In this document: piece by piece, positions 7,146 to 14,578 of the stretch | Position numbering within the stretch: the first letter of the stretch is position 1 | Layout of the letters: the number at the start of each line of letters is the position of its first letter | Program-made: the position numbers and the translations under genes | NCBI RefSeq assembly: GCF_900100495.1 | Contig: NZ_FNCT01000013.1 | Coordinates: forward strand, 1 to 64,000 | From: Pseudomonas benzenivorans | Lineage (GTDB): Bacteria; Pseudomonadota; Gammaproteobacteria; Pseudomonadales; Pseudomonadaceae | DNA length: 64,000 nucleotides | Reading direction: 5' to 3' | The notes under the pieces: model-generated | Told to the model about the DNA's origin: nothing | Seen by the model: the letters and a program-made list of their open reading frames with translations, nothing else | The model's database searches: none

Positions 7146-7871
7146 GTGGAGCAACACATCTGGCACATCCTGATCGTCGAGGACGACCAGCGTCTGGCCG
7201 AGTTGACGCGCGATTACCTGCAGAGCAACGGCCTGACGGTGGCCATCGAGGCCGACGGCGGCCAGGCCGCCGCGCGCATTTTGAAAGAGCAGCCGGACCT
7301 GGTGATCCTTGACCTGATGCTGCCGGGCGAAGACGGCCTGTCGATCTGCCGCAAGGTGCGCGGCGGCTATGACGGGCCGATCCTGATGCTCACCGCGCGC
7401 ACCGACGACATGGATCAGGTACTCGGCCTGGAGATGGGCGCCGACGATTACGTGTGCAAGCCGGTGCGCCCGCGGCTGCTGCTGGCGCGGGTGCGCGCGC
7501 TGCTGCGGCGCCGCGAGGGTGGCGAGGCGGGCGGCGAAGGGCCGCGGCGCCTGCAGTTCGGCCGGCTGGTGATCGACAGCGCGATGCGCGAGGCCTGGCT
7601 CGGCGAGCAGAGCATCGAGCTGACCAGCGCCGAGTTCGACCTGCTCTGGCTGCTGACGGTCAACGCCGGGCGGATCCTCTCGCGCGAGGAGATCTTCAAT
7701 GCCTTGCGCGGCATCGAGTACGACGGCCAGGACCGCTCCATCGACGTGCGCATTTCGCGTATCCGCCCGAAGATCGGCGACGATCCCATGCACCCGCGGC
7801 TGATCAAGACCGTGCGCAGCAAGGGCTATCTATTCGTTGCCGAGGCCGCCGAAGCGCTAGGGGGCTGCTGA
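7146..7871 (+). CDS. rstA: RstA-like OmpR-family response regulator
   Basis: The product has 241 residues from a GTG at 7146, five bases after GGGAGG. A longer open frame upstream has no ribosome binding site and the receiver domain begins right at this GTG. The receiver domain (residues 5-125) has the acidic pair E12-D13-D14, the phosphorylated D56 in LVILDLMLPGEDG, and the Lys in DDYVCKP. A winged-helix DNA-binding domain follows, with ELTSAEFDLLWLL and the closing IKTVRSKGYLF. LPGEDGLSICRKVR and FNALRGIEYDGQDRSIDVRI are close to E. coli RstA. The sensor gene follows 172 bp downstream. The same pairing next to nrdA is known in P. aeruginosa (as I recall PA1157-PA1158). Signal and targets are unknown. 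Confidence 0.88.
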   Translation: MEQHIWHILIVEDDQRLAELTRDYLQSNGLTVAIEADGGQAAARILKEQPDLVILDLMLPGEDGLSICRKVRGGYDGPILMLTARTDDMDQVLGLEMGADDYVCKPVRPRLLLARVRALLRRREGGEAGGEGPRRLQFGRLVIDSAMREAWLGEQSIELTSAEFDLLWLLTVNAGRILSREEIFNALRGIEYDGQDRSIDVRISRIRPKIGDDPMHPRLIKTVRSKGYLFVAEAAEALGGC

Positions 7872-8043
7872 GGGTTCGTCCGCGGCCGCGCCGGAGTCGG
7901 TTATTGTGCGGGGCAAGGCATGAGGAGAGAAGTTTGGTCATTCCAAATGAACGACGAATAACGCAGCACCGCGCAATAATCGGCCCGGCCCTGCGGGTTG
8001 CGCAGCAACGCGGCTCGCGAACGAATCCTTGGCAGCCCCCTGA

Positions 8044-9663
8044 ATGAACTCGATCTTCCTGCGCATCTACGGCGGCATGTTGGGCGTGCTGGTGCTGGTC
8101 GCGCTGCTTGGCGTCGGCACCCTGCATCTGGTCAACGAGGTGCGCGCAGACCAATACCGCGAACGCCTGGCGCGCGGCACCTTCCGCTTGATGTCCGACA
8201 ACCTGGCGCCGATGGTCGAGGTCGAGCGGCGCCGCGCCATGGTGGTGTGGGCGCGCCTGCTGGGCATTCCACTGCGGCTGCAGCCGTTGGCCGAGGCCGG
8301 GCTGGACAGCGGCGCGCGCAATCGCCTGCTGCGCGGCCAGGTGCTGGTGCAGCAGACCGGCCCGCATGCGGCGACGGTCTACAGCCTGATCGACGAGGGC
8401 GGGCGGCTGTTGCTCACCGGCGAGGTGCAGCAGATCAGCGAGCAGTTGGCGCGGGCGACGATTTACCTGCTGATCGACGAGCTGGTGCGCTTCCCGGTGG
8501 CCGAGCAGCCGCAGCGCCTGGCCGAGTTGAAGGAGGCCAAGCAGTTCGGTTTCGACCTGCGCCTGGTGCGGCTGGGCGAGGCCAACCTGGACGGCGACCA
8601 GCGGCGCCGGGTGGAGGAGGGCGACACGGTGATGGCGCTGGGCAAGGGCGGCGACAGCATTCACGTGTTCTCCGGCATCGTCGACTCGCCCTGGGTGGTG
8701 GAGATCGGCCCGCTGTACCAGATGAGTCCCTATCCGCCGCAGTTGCTGGTGCTGATTGGCGTGCTCGGCCTGAGTCTGATCGGTCTGACGATCTATCTGT
8801 TGGTGCGGCCCCTGGAGCAGCGCCTGCGCGATCTGGAGGGGGCCGCCACGCAACTCGCCAGCGGCCGCCTGGAGGCCCGGGTGCCGAGTCGCGGGACCGA
8901 TGCGGTGGGACGCCTGGCGAGTGCCTTCAATGCCATGGCCGAACACCTGCAGCGTTCGTTGAGCACGCAACGTGAGCTGGTGCGGGCGGTGTCGCACGAG
9001 TTGCGCACGCCGGTGGCGCGCCTGCGCTTCGGCCTGGAAATGATCGGCGATGCCGAGACCGAGGCGGCGCGGCGCAAGTACATGGACGGCATGGACAGCG
9101 ACATCCAGGACCTCGACAAGCTGGTCGACGAGATGCTGACCTACGCGCGCCTGGAGCAGGGCGCGCCGGCGCTGAAGTTCCAGCTGGTCGACCTGAACGG
9201 CCTGATCGACCAGGTGATCACCGAGCTGGCGCCGTTGCGCGTCGGCGTGCGGGTCGAGCGCGGGACGGCGCTGGATGCGCGCGACGGTGGCGGTGCGCTG
9301 GTCGAGGCCGAGCCGCGTTACCTGCACCGCGCCCTGCAGAACCTGGTGAGCAACGCCATGCGCCACGCCGAATCAAGGGTGCGGGTCGGTTATCAGATCG
9401 GCCAGCAGCGCTGCCGCCTGGATATCGAGGACGATGGCCCGGGCGTGCCGGAGGAGGCCTGGGAGCGCATCTTCCACCCCTTCCTGCGCCTGGACGACAG
9501 CCGCACCCGCGCCTCCGGCGGGCATGGCCTGGGCCTGTCGATCGTGCGGCGGATCATCTACTGGCATGGCGGCCGCGCGCAGATCGGCCGCAGCGAACGC
9601 CTCGGCGGGGCGCGCTTCAGCCTGATCTGGCCGCGCAAGCAGGGTGGGGCGGAGAGCCTCTAG
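8044..9663 (+). CDS. rstB: RstB-like sensor histidine kinase
   Basis: This is a 539-residue inner-membrane kinase. Residues 7-28 form the first membrane segment and roughly 236-258 (PPQLLVLIGVLGLSLIGLTI) the second, enclosing a periplasmic sensor of about 200 residues. A HAMP linker follows (RPLEQRLRDLEGAATQLASG). The phospho-accepting His is H318 in VSHELRTPVARLR. The ATPase part has LQNLVSNAMRHAE (N box), DIEDDGPGVP (G1), FHPFLRLDDSR and GGHGLGLSIV (G2). It should phosphorylate the regulator upstream. The start lacks a strong Shine-Dalgarno sequence; the 172-bp gap after rstA contains nothing recognisable. Confidence 0.9.
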   Translation: MNSIFLRIYGGMLGVLVLVALLGVGTLHLVNEVRADQYRERLARGTFRLMSDNLAPMVEVERRRAMVVWARLLGIPLRLQPLAEAGLDSGARNRLLRGQVLVQQTGPHAATVYSLIDEGGRLLLTGEVQQISEQLARATIYLLIDELVRFPVAEQPQRLAELKEAKQFGFDLRLVRLGEANLDGDQRRRVEEGDTVMALGKGGDSIHVFSGIVDSPWVVEIGPLYQMSPYPPQLLVLIGVLGLSLIGLTIYLLVRPLEQRLRDLEGAATQLASGRLEARVPSRGTDAVGRLASAFNAMAEHLQRSLSTQRELVRAVSHELRTPVARLRFGLEMIGDAETEAARRKYMDGMDSDIQDLDKLVDEMLTYARLEQGAPALKFQLVDLNGLIDQVITELAPLRVGVRVERGTALDARDGGGALVEAEPRYLHRALQNLVSNAMRHAESRVRVGYQIGQQRCRLDIEDDGPGVPEEAWERIFHPFLRLDDSRTRASGGHGLGLSIVRRIIYWHGGRAQIGRSERLGGARFSLIWPRKQGGAESL

Positions 9664-9666
9664 CCT

Positions 9667-9735
9667 GTAGCCCGGATGCAATCCGGGGCTTCGCCGGTGG
9701 CCATGACATCGATCCCCGGATTGCATTCGGGCTAC
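9667..9735. repeat. Inverted-repeat element, CCCGGATGCAATCCGG family, copy 1
   Basis: GTAGCCCGGATGCAATCCGG at the left is mirrored by CCGGATTGCATTCGGGCTAC at the right, around about 28 bp. It begins four bases after the rstB stop and may act as a hairpin in the 3' end of that transcript. Relatives are at 11748-11809 and 24806-24873. Confidence 0.8.
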
Positions 9736-10029
9736 TGTTCGGCGTTGGTCGTCAGAACGGTGCGGAGCTGGGGCGTAGGGTGAGTCGGGCCGCGTAGGTT
9801 AGGCGCCTGTCCAGGTTGCCGGCGTTACGCCAATCTTCGCTGCGCCGTAACCCACCATGGGCCGCGAGGCGTGGGCTATCCGGTGGGTTGGGCGGCACGC
9901 CGATTGGCGTTGTCGGCTTTGCACCGAGCGTTCAGTGCCGCTAACCCACCCTACGCAAGCTGCCAAAAGCATCGCGGGCATGGGCTAGGCGCCCCCGCCG
10001 CTCCTACGCCGGTGCGAAGAGTCCGCGGA
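9736..10029. other. Repeat-derived intergenic region
   Basis: This stretch between rstB and the small heat-shock operon is built of pieces of Pseudomonas intergenic repeats: GTAACCCACC-type blocks near 9848 and 9946, several GGTGGGTT-type inverted partners, and a REP-like piece AAAAGCATCGCGGGCATGGG at 9968-9987. No gene is supported. Confidence 0.6.
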
Positions 10030-10548
10030 TCACTCCCCGCGCACCTCGATGCGCCGGCCGCGGGCCTCTTCGGCCTTGGGCAGTTCGATGCGCAGCACGC
10101 CGTTGCGGTAGCTGGCCGCGGCCTTTTCGGCAATTACCGGAGCCGGCAGCGGGATGCTGCGATGAAAGCTGCCGAAGGCGCACTGGCGGATCCGGTACTG
10201 GCCGCTGGCGGACTCCTGCTCGTAGCGCTTCTCGCCGCGCACGATCAGCACGTCGCTGCGTACCTCGATATCCAGGTCCTGCTTGTCCAGCCCCGGCACC
10301 TCGAGGCGCACGACGAACTGGTCGGCATCCTCGAACAGGTCGCCGGCCAGCAGTGCCCAGTTGGCCGAGGGGAACTCGTTGCCACCGGCGGCGACGGGCA
10401 CCGGCGTGGCCTTGTCGGTCTTGCCCTTGGCGCTCGGGGTGAAGCGGGTAAGGGCGCCGCTGGTGCGCTCGCGCAGATGCCGCCAGCCCTCGCCGAGGGA
10501 GTGCCAGGTTTCCTCCAGGCCATGTTTCAGTTCGTTGAGTTTTTCCAT
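10030..10548 (-). CDS. Small heat-shock protein, Hsp20 family (third of three)
   Basis: The 172-residue product has an alpha-crystallin domain at about 65-170: DADQFVVRLEVPGLDKQDLD, then SYRNGVLRIELPKAEEARGRRIEV. The GVLRIELPK segment is the hallmark strand of the family. The first 65 residues are a divergent N-terminal arm (LEETWHSLGEGWRHLRERTS). It probably is an ATP-independent holdase that binds unfolding cytoplasmic proteins. It is the last gene of a three-gene operon, 58 bp after the middle gene. Three tandem Hsp20 genes with different N-terminal arms suggest hetero-oligomers or division of labour. Confidence 0.9.
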   Translation of the reverse strand: MEKLNELKHGLEETWHSLGEGWRHLRERTSGALTRFTPSAKGKTDKATPVPVAAGGNEFPSANWALLAGDLFEDADQFVVRLEVPGLDKQDLDIEVRSDVLIVRGEKRYEQESASGQYRIRQCAFGSFHRSIPLPAPVIAEKAAASYRNGVLRIELPKAEEARGRRIEVRGE

Positions 10549-10606
10549 CGCTTGACCTCCAGGAAGCGGGTGACCGAGCCGTGGCAGACTCGGCCAGCCA
10601 GGCAGT

Positions 10607-10984
10607 TCAGGCCACTTTTACCTCGATCTTGCGCGGTTGCGCGTGGGCATGCTTGGGAATGCGCAGGTTCAGCACGCCATCGCGCAGTTGCGCGTCGATC
10701 CGTGAGGTATCCAGTTCGGCGCTCAGGCTAAACGCCCGGCGGTAGCGCGCCAGGCGCACTTCGGCGTATACCGCCTCCATGCCTTCCGGGGTGTCCGGGG
10801 TGATTTCGCCTTCGATCAGCAGGGTGTCGTTTTCGACTCGCAGCTCGAGCTTGTCCTTGGGCACGCCGGGCATGTCGGCGAGCAGCAGAATGCCGTCCTT
10901 GTTCTCGAACACATCGACCTGTGGCAGCAGCGTCTGGGTCTCTTCCGGACGTTCGCTGCGCTTCACTACTGGTTTGTCGGTCAT
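10607..10984 (-). CDS. Small heat-shock protein, Hsp20 family (second of three)
   Basis: This 125-residue protein is almost entirely alpha-crystallin domain: LPQVDVFENKDGILLLADMP, LELRVENDTLLIEGEI, then AQLRDGVLNLRIPKHAHAQP near the C-terminus. The N-terminal arm is very short, which usually gives smaller oligomers than classical IbpA-like proteins. It sits 24 bp downstream of the first Hsp20 gene and 58 bp upstream of the third. The ATG at 10984 follows GAGGAAACTGCG, a good ribosome binding site. Function as a chaperone holdase is inferred from family. Confidence 0.92.
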   Translation of the reverse strand: MTDKPVVKRSERPEETQTLLPQVDVFENKDGILLLADMPGVPKDKLELRVENDTLLIEGEITPDTPEGMEAVYAEVRLARYRRAFSLSAELDTSRIDAQLRDGVLNLRIPKHAHAQPRKIEVKVA

Positions 10985-11008
10985 CGCAGTTTCCTCCTCA
11001 TGGACGCG

Positions 11009-11461
11009 TTACTGGATGGTGATGCGCTTGGGTTGCGCCGACTCCTTCCGCGCCACTGTGATGTGCAGCACGCCATTGCGGTAGTGCGCCTCGACCTTGT
11101 CCGGATCGGCATCCTTGGACAGGTTTACGGTGCGCTTGAAGCGGCCGGAGAAGCGCTCGTTGGCATAGGTCGAGAGGGTGCCGTTGTCTTCCAACTCGGC
11201 AGTTGAGCGTTCGCCGCCGATCGACAGCAGGCCGTGGTCGATCTGTACCTCCACTGTTGCCGGATCGAGGCCCGGGGCGAAGGCGTAGATCTCGATGGTC
11301 GTCGGCGTGCTGCCGACGTTGATCGCCGGGAAGGCACCGCTGGCCAGCGCGCGGATGCTGCCTGGCCGGCCCAGGTTGGCGAACTCTTGCTGCAGCTCTT
11401 GTTGCAGGCGCTCGAACTCGGCGAGCAGGCCGCCGGGGAAATTGAATAGGGACTCGTACAT
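11009..11461 (-). CDS. Small heat-shock protein, Hsp20 family (first of three)
   Basis: The product has 150 residues from the ATG at 11461, which follows a perfect AGGAGG. An in-frame extension upstream to 11566 overlaps the promoter and lacks a binding site, so it is rejected. The N-terminal arm is FNFPGGLLAEFERLQQELQQ; the alpha-crystallin domain covers about 40-145, with IEIYAFAPGLDPATVEVQID, SGRFKRTVNLSKDADPDKVE and YRNGVLHITVARKE. It heads the operon and has the most HspA/IbpA-like layout of the three. A sigma-32-like promoter lies about 80-105 bp upstream of the start. Confidence 0.92.
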   Translation of the reverse strand: MYESLFNFPGGLLAEFERLQQELQQEFANLGRPGSIRALASGAFPAINVGSTPTTIEIYAFAPGLDPATVEVQIDHGLLSIGGERSTAELEDNGTLSTYANERFSGRFKRTVNLSKDADPDKVEAHYRNGVLHITVARKESAQPKRITIQ

Positions 11462-11538
11462 CGCAAACCTCCTGTGGTGAATGACCAGAGTCTCGTTTGC
11501 AGTGCTCGAGGCGGAGGCCTCAAGCCCCGTCGCTGGCA

Positions 11539-11567
11539 ATATGTTGGCGGCCAGGACGGGCTTCAAG
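11539..11567 (-). promoter_or_regulatory. Candidate sigma-32 (heat-shock) promoter of the Hsp20 operon
   Basis: On the minus strand, CTTGAA (11567-11562) is followed after 15 bases by CAACATAT (11546-11539). This approximates the RpoH consensus CTTGAAA - 13 to 17 bases - CCCATNT. Transcription would begin about 70 bases before the start codon at 11461. The downstream operon encodes heat-shock proteins, which supports the call. Confidence 0.5.
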
Positions 11568-11659
11568 GTCGGTGTTTAGAACGATGTCGAATGGCTTATG
11601 CCGGAAGGAAATAGGGGAGCTGCGCGTAGATGCAATGTGAATCGCACGCCTCGCAGGGC

Positions 11660-11727
11660 GTAGGAGCGGGCCATGCCCGCGATGCTTTTTGCTGGCGTGC
11701 CCTATCGCGGCCATGGGCCGCTCCTGC
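11660..11727. repeat. REP pair (REPIN-like)
   Basis: GTAGGAGCGGGCCATGCCCG (11660-11679, continuing CGATGC) is a typical Pseudomonas REP. It is mirrored by GCGGCCATGGGCCGCTCCTG ending at 11726, in inverted orientation. The two form a REPIN-like double hairpin between the heat-shock operon and rluA. Confidence 0.8.
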
Positions 11728-11747
11728 GAAACCCCCGAGTCCATATA

Positions 11748-11809
11748 CGGATGCAATCCGGGACATCGGTTGGGGTCACTAGACCGGCCCCGGATTGCAT
11801 CCGGGCTAC
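11748..11809. repeat. Inverted-repeat element, CCCGGATGCAATCCGG family, copy 2
   Basis: CGGATGCAATCCGGG at the left pairs with CCCCGGATTGCATCCGGGCT at the right. The left end lacks the GTAGCC part found in the other two copies, so it is slightly truncated. It lies 31 bp beyond the stop codon of rluA. Confidence 0.75.
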
Positions 11810-11840
11810 GGGTTTGCTGCTTTGCGTGGCAGAGGCGGCG

Positions 11841-12476
11841 CTAGAACGGCGCCGGGCAGTCGAAGCGCAGGCGTTCGCCGCTGTGCGGGTGGCTCAGGCA
11901 GAGCATGCTGGCGTGCAGGCACAGGCGCTCATGGGCGGCCAGTGCCTGTGCGTGGGCATACAGGCGGTCGCCGAGCAGCGGGTGGCCGATCGACAGCATG
12001 TGTACGCGCAACTGGTGCGAGCGGCCGGTGATCGGGGTCAGCTCGACCCGGCAGTAGTCGCCGCAGCGTTCGAGTACGCGCCAGTAGGTCAGGGCGTGCT
12101 TGCCCAGTTCATGATCGACCACATGCCGCGGCTTGGTTGGTGGGTCGTAGCGCAGCGGCAGGTCGACGCTGCCGCTGTCCAGCTCGGGCTGGCCCCAGCA
12201 CAGCGCGGTGTAGGCCTTTTCCGTCTCGCGGTCGTGGAACTGTCGCGACAGCTCGCGGTGGCTGTCGGCGTCGCGGGCCAGGACGATGATCCCCGAGGTC
12301 TCCCAGTCCAGGCGGTGGACGATCCGCGCCTCGGGAAAGCCATTGTCCTGCAGGCGGGTGACCAGGCAATCGCGGTTGTCCTCGGCGCGGCCGGGCACCG
12401 AGAGCAGCAGGGTGGGCTTGTTGATCACCAGCAGGGCGGCGTCCTGGTGGAGGATTTCGATTTGGCTGAGCGGCAT
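11841..12476 (-). CDS. rluA: Pseudouridine synthase, RluA family
   Basis: The 211-residue product matches E. coli RluA in length and sequence, which isomerises U746 of 23S rRNA and U32 of some tRNAs. Visible motifs are LLVINKPTLLLSVPGR (motif I), HRLDWETSGIIVLA with the catalytic Asp in HRLD, and ITGRSHQLRVHMLSIGHPLLGDRLY, which is nearly identical to E. coli RluA. There is no S4 RNA-binding domain, as expected for RluA. It follows minE by 58 bp on the same strand, the arrangement I recall from P. aeruginosa (PA3243-PA3246), and may be co-transcribed with min. Confidence 0.92.
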   Translation of the reverse strand: MPLSQIEILHQDAALLVINKPTLLLSVPGRAEDNRDCLVTRLQDNGFPEARIVHRLDWETSGIIVLARDADSHRELSRQFHDRETEKAYTALCWGQPELDSGSVDLPLRYDPPTKPRHVVDHELGKHALTYWRVLERCGDYCRVELTPITGRSHQLRVHMLSIGHPLLGDRLYAHAQALAAHERLCLHASMLCLSHPHSGERLRFDCPAPF

Positions 12477-12494
12477 GGGCGTTCCACAAACGAC

Positions 12495-12516
12495 AACGGC
12501 GGCCCGTGGGCCGCCG
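12495..12516 (-). other. GC-rich hairpin between minE and rluA
   Basis: ACGGCGGCCC GT GGGCCGCCGT is a perfect 10-bp inverted repeat with a 2-bp loop. On the minus strand it is followed by TGTCGTTTGTGG, so there is no proper U-tract. It may stabilise the min mRNA 3' end or weaken readthrough into rluA rather than terminate it. Confidence 0.5.
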
Positions 12517-12534
12517 TCGCCAGCCGTTACGCGA

Positions 12535-12789
12535 TTAGCGATCCGGCAGGGTGATATTCAGTTCCAGGATCGAGCAGCTGCCCTGGTTTTCCAGGGCGAC
12601 CTGGACCTGGTCCGAGTCGATGTTGACGTACTTGCGGATCACCTCGACCAGTTCCTGCTGCAGCGCCGGCAGGTAATCCGGCTGGCTGCGCTGACCGCGT
12701 TCGTGGGCGACGATGATCTGCAGGCGCTCTTTCGCGATCGACGCGGTGGATTCCTTCTTACGCTCACGAAAGAAGTCAAAAATATTCAT
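12535..12789 (-). CDS. minE: Cell division topological specificity factor MinE
   Basis: This 84-residue protein has the two expected parts: the N-terminal anti-MinCD segment (MNIFDFFRERKKESTASIAK, membrane-targeting and MinD-contact residues) and the topological specificity region (LQIIVAHERG, LPALQQELVEVIRKYVNID). It stimulates MinD ATPase and drives its oscillation so that FtsZ rings form only at mid-cell. The start codon overlaps the minD stop in TAATG, which indicates translational coupling. Confidence 0.97.
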   Translation of the reverse strand: MNIFDFFRERKKESTASIAKERLQIIVAHERGQRSQPDYLPALQQELVEVIRKYVNIDSDQVQVALENQGSCSILELNITLPDR

Positions 12790-13601
12790 TAGCGAGCTCC
12801 GAACAGGCGTTGCAGGAGGCCTTTCTTCTGCACGTCGAGGAAGCGATGGCTGACTTCCTTGCCGAGCAGGCGGTCGACGGCATCGCTGTACGCCTGGCCG
12901 GCGTCGCTCTGGTCGTCGAGGATCACCGGCACGCCCTGGTTGGAGGCCTTGAGTACCGCTTGCGATTCGGGGATCACGCCGAGCAGGCGGATGGCGAGGA
13001 TTTCCTCGACGTCTTCCACGCCGAGCATTTCGCCCTTGGTCACCCGCTCCGGGTTGTAGCGGGTCAGCAGCAGGTGTTCCTTGATCGGCTCTTCGCCTTT
13101 CTCGGCGCGCCGCGACTTGCTCGCCAGCAGGCCGAGCATGCGGTCGGAGTCGCGCACCGAGGAGACTTCCGGGTTGGTCACGACGATCGCCTCGTCGGCG
13201 AAGTACATGGCCAGGTGCGCGCCTTTCTCGATACCGGCCGGCGAGTCACAGACCACGTATTCGAAGTTGCCGGACAGTTCGGAGATGACTTTTTCCACGC
13301 CTTCCTGGGTCAGCGCGTCCTTGTCGCGGGTCTGGCTGGCGGCCAGCACGTAGAGGTTCTCCAGGCGCTTGTCCTTGATCAGCGCCTGGGTCAGCGTGGC
13401 TTCGCCGTTGACCACGTTGACGAAGTCGTACACCACGCGACGTTCGCAGCCCATGATCAGGTCGAGGTTACGCAGGCCGACGTCGAAGTCGACGATGACG
13501 GTCTTGTGCCCGCGCAGGGCGAGGCCGGTACCGATGGCGGCGCTGGTGGTGGTTTTGCCCACGCCACCCTTGCCGGAAGTGACTACGAGGATCTTGGCCA
13601 A
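12789..13601 (-). CDS. minD: Septum site-determining ATPase MinD
   Basis: The product is a 270-residue ParA-type ATPase. It starts MAKILVVTSGKGGVGKTTTS, the deviant Walker A motif with the signature Lys. VIVDFDVGLRNLDLIMG is the switch region, and YVVCDSPAGIEKGA carries Walker B. The C-terminal FLDVQKKGLLQRLFGAR is the amphipathic membrane-targeting helix. ATP-bound dimers recruit MinC to the polar membrane, and MinE releases them. It lies 101 bp after minC. Confidence 0.98.
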   Translation of the reverse strand: MAKILVVTSGKGGVGKTTTSAAIGTGLALRGHKTVIVDFDVGLRNLDLIMGCERRVVYDFVNVVNGEATLTQALIKDKRLENLYVLAASQTRDKDALTQEGVEKVISELSGNFEYVVCDSPAGIEKGAHLAMYFADEAIVVTNPEVSSVRDSDRMLGLLASKSRRAEKGEEPIKEHLLLTRYNPERVTKGEMLGVEDVEEILAIRLLGVIPESQAVLKASNQGVPVILDDQSDAGQAYSDAVDRLLGKEVSHRFLDVQKKGLLQRLFGAR

Positions 13602-13702
13602 GGTGATTCACCCCAAATATGAAGATAAAAGCAGGAAACTGTAGGCCCCTCGAGGCTTCCAGATGCCCTTTGTATGTCCCTGAAAATTGGCGGCAGTATC
13701 CG

Positions 13703-14443
13703 TTAAAGGCGGGTGATGTTCAACACGTCACCCGACAGGCTGACATGCACCGCCTCGCCCCATAATGGGTCGCGCCGCAGGTCTTCGGCGGTCTTGTAGT
13801 GGCCGGCGATGGAGAGCAGTTCGGCGCCCATCTGCTGGCAGAAAATCCGCGCCTGTTCATTGCCTTTGATGCCGGCCAGGGCGCGGCCGCGCATCGGCGC
13901 GTAAACATGGATGTTGCCATCGGCGAGAAGTTCCGCCCCGGCGCTGACCGGCGCCAGGACGATCAGGTCGCCGCCTTGGGCGTAGACCTGCTGGCCGCCG
14001 CGGATCGGGCTGGTGATGATCTTGCTCGGCTTGAGCTCAGGTTCGGCGGGCTTTTCCGGCTGTTTCGCGGCGGCGCTGCCGCCGGTCGGATCGATCGGCC
14101 GTTCGCGGGCGCCGGACGGTGGCAACACCGGCAGGTCCAGGGCAGCGGCGGCGGCAATGTCGTCCTCGCGCTGGGCGCGCACCGCCAGGGTGCGCAGGCC
14201 ATGGTTGCGGCACAGGCTCATCAGTGCGCCGAGATCGAGGCTGCCTTCGTCTTCCGGCAGCTTGTCGAGGGCCAGCACCAGCGGGGTGTTGCTGAAGAAA
14301 GCCGGCGCCTGGGCGACCTTGTCGGCCAGTTGCCGGTCGAGGCGGGCGAGGTCGTTGTGCGCCAGCTCCATCACGGTGATGGCCAGCATGCTGCCCTTGA
14401 GCTGGAACACGGGGTCTTGGTCGAGTAGATCGGCTTGGCTCAT
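13703..14443 (-). CDS. minC: Septum site-determining protein MinC
   Basis: This 246-residue protein inhibits FtsZ polymerisation when bound to MinD. The N-terminal FtsZ-binding domain covers about 1-115 (FQLKGSMLAITVMELAHNDL). A variable Pro/Ala linker (PTGGSAAAKQPEKPAEPE) leads to the C-terminal beta-helix from about residue 140: SPIRGGQQVYAQGGDLIVLA, GNIHVYAPMRGRALAGIKG and ARIFCQQMGAELLSIAG, all classic MinC C-domain strings. It is the first gene of minCDE. Its start region faces the divergent acyltransferase gene across 135 bp. Confidence 0.96.
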   Translation of the reverse strand: MSQADLLDQDPVFQLKGSMLAITVMELAHNDLARLDRQLADKVAQAPAFFSNTPLVLALDKLPEDEGSLDLGALMSLCRNHGLRTLAVRAQREDDIAAAAALDLPVLPPSGARERPIDPTGGSAAAKQPEKPAEPELKPSKIITSPIRGGQQVYAQGGDLIVLAPVSAGAELLADGNIHVYAPMRGRALAGIKGNEQARIFCQQMGAELLSIAGHYKTAEDLRRDPLWGEAVHVSLSGDVLNITRL

Positions 14444-14578
14444 GGTCTGCCTGGTATGCCTTATCGGTCGGATGCGAGTCGCGAAAGTTGCCCGGACTTA
14501 TAGCGATATCGCCGAGGGGCCGCAAGCCGGGCCGAGTCCTGTAGAATGCCCGGCTTTGTCGTTCGTCCGGAATCATCC

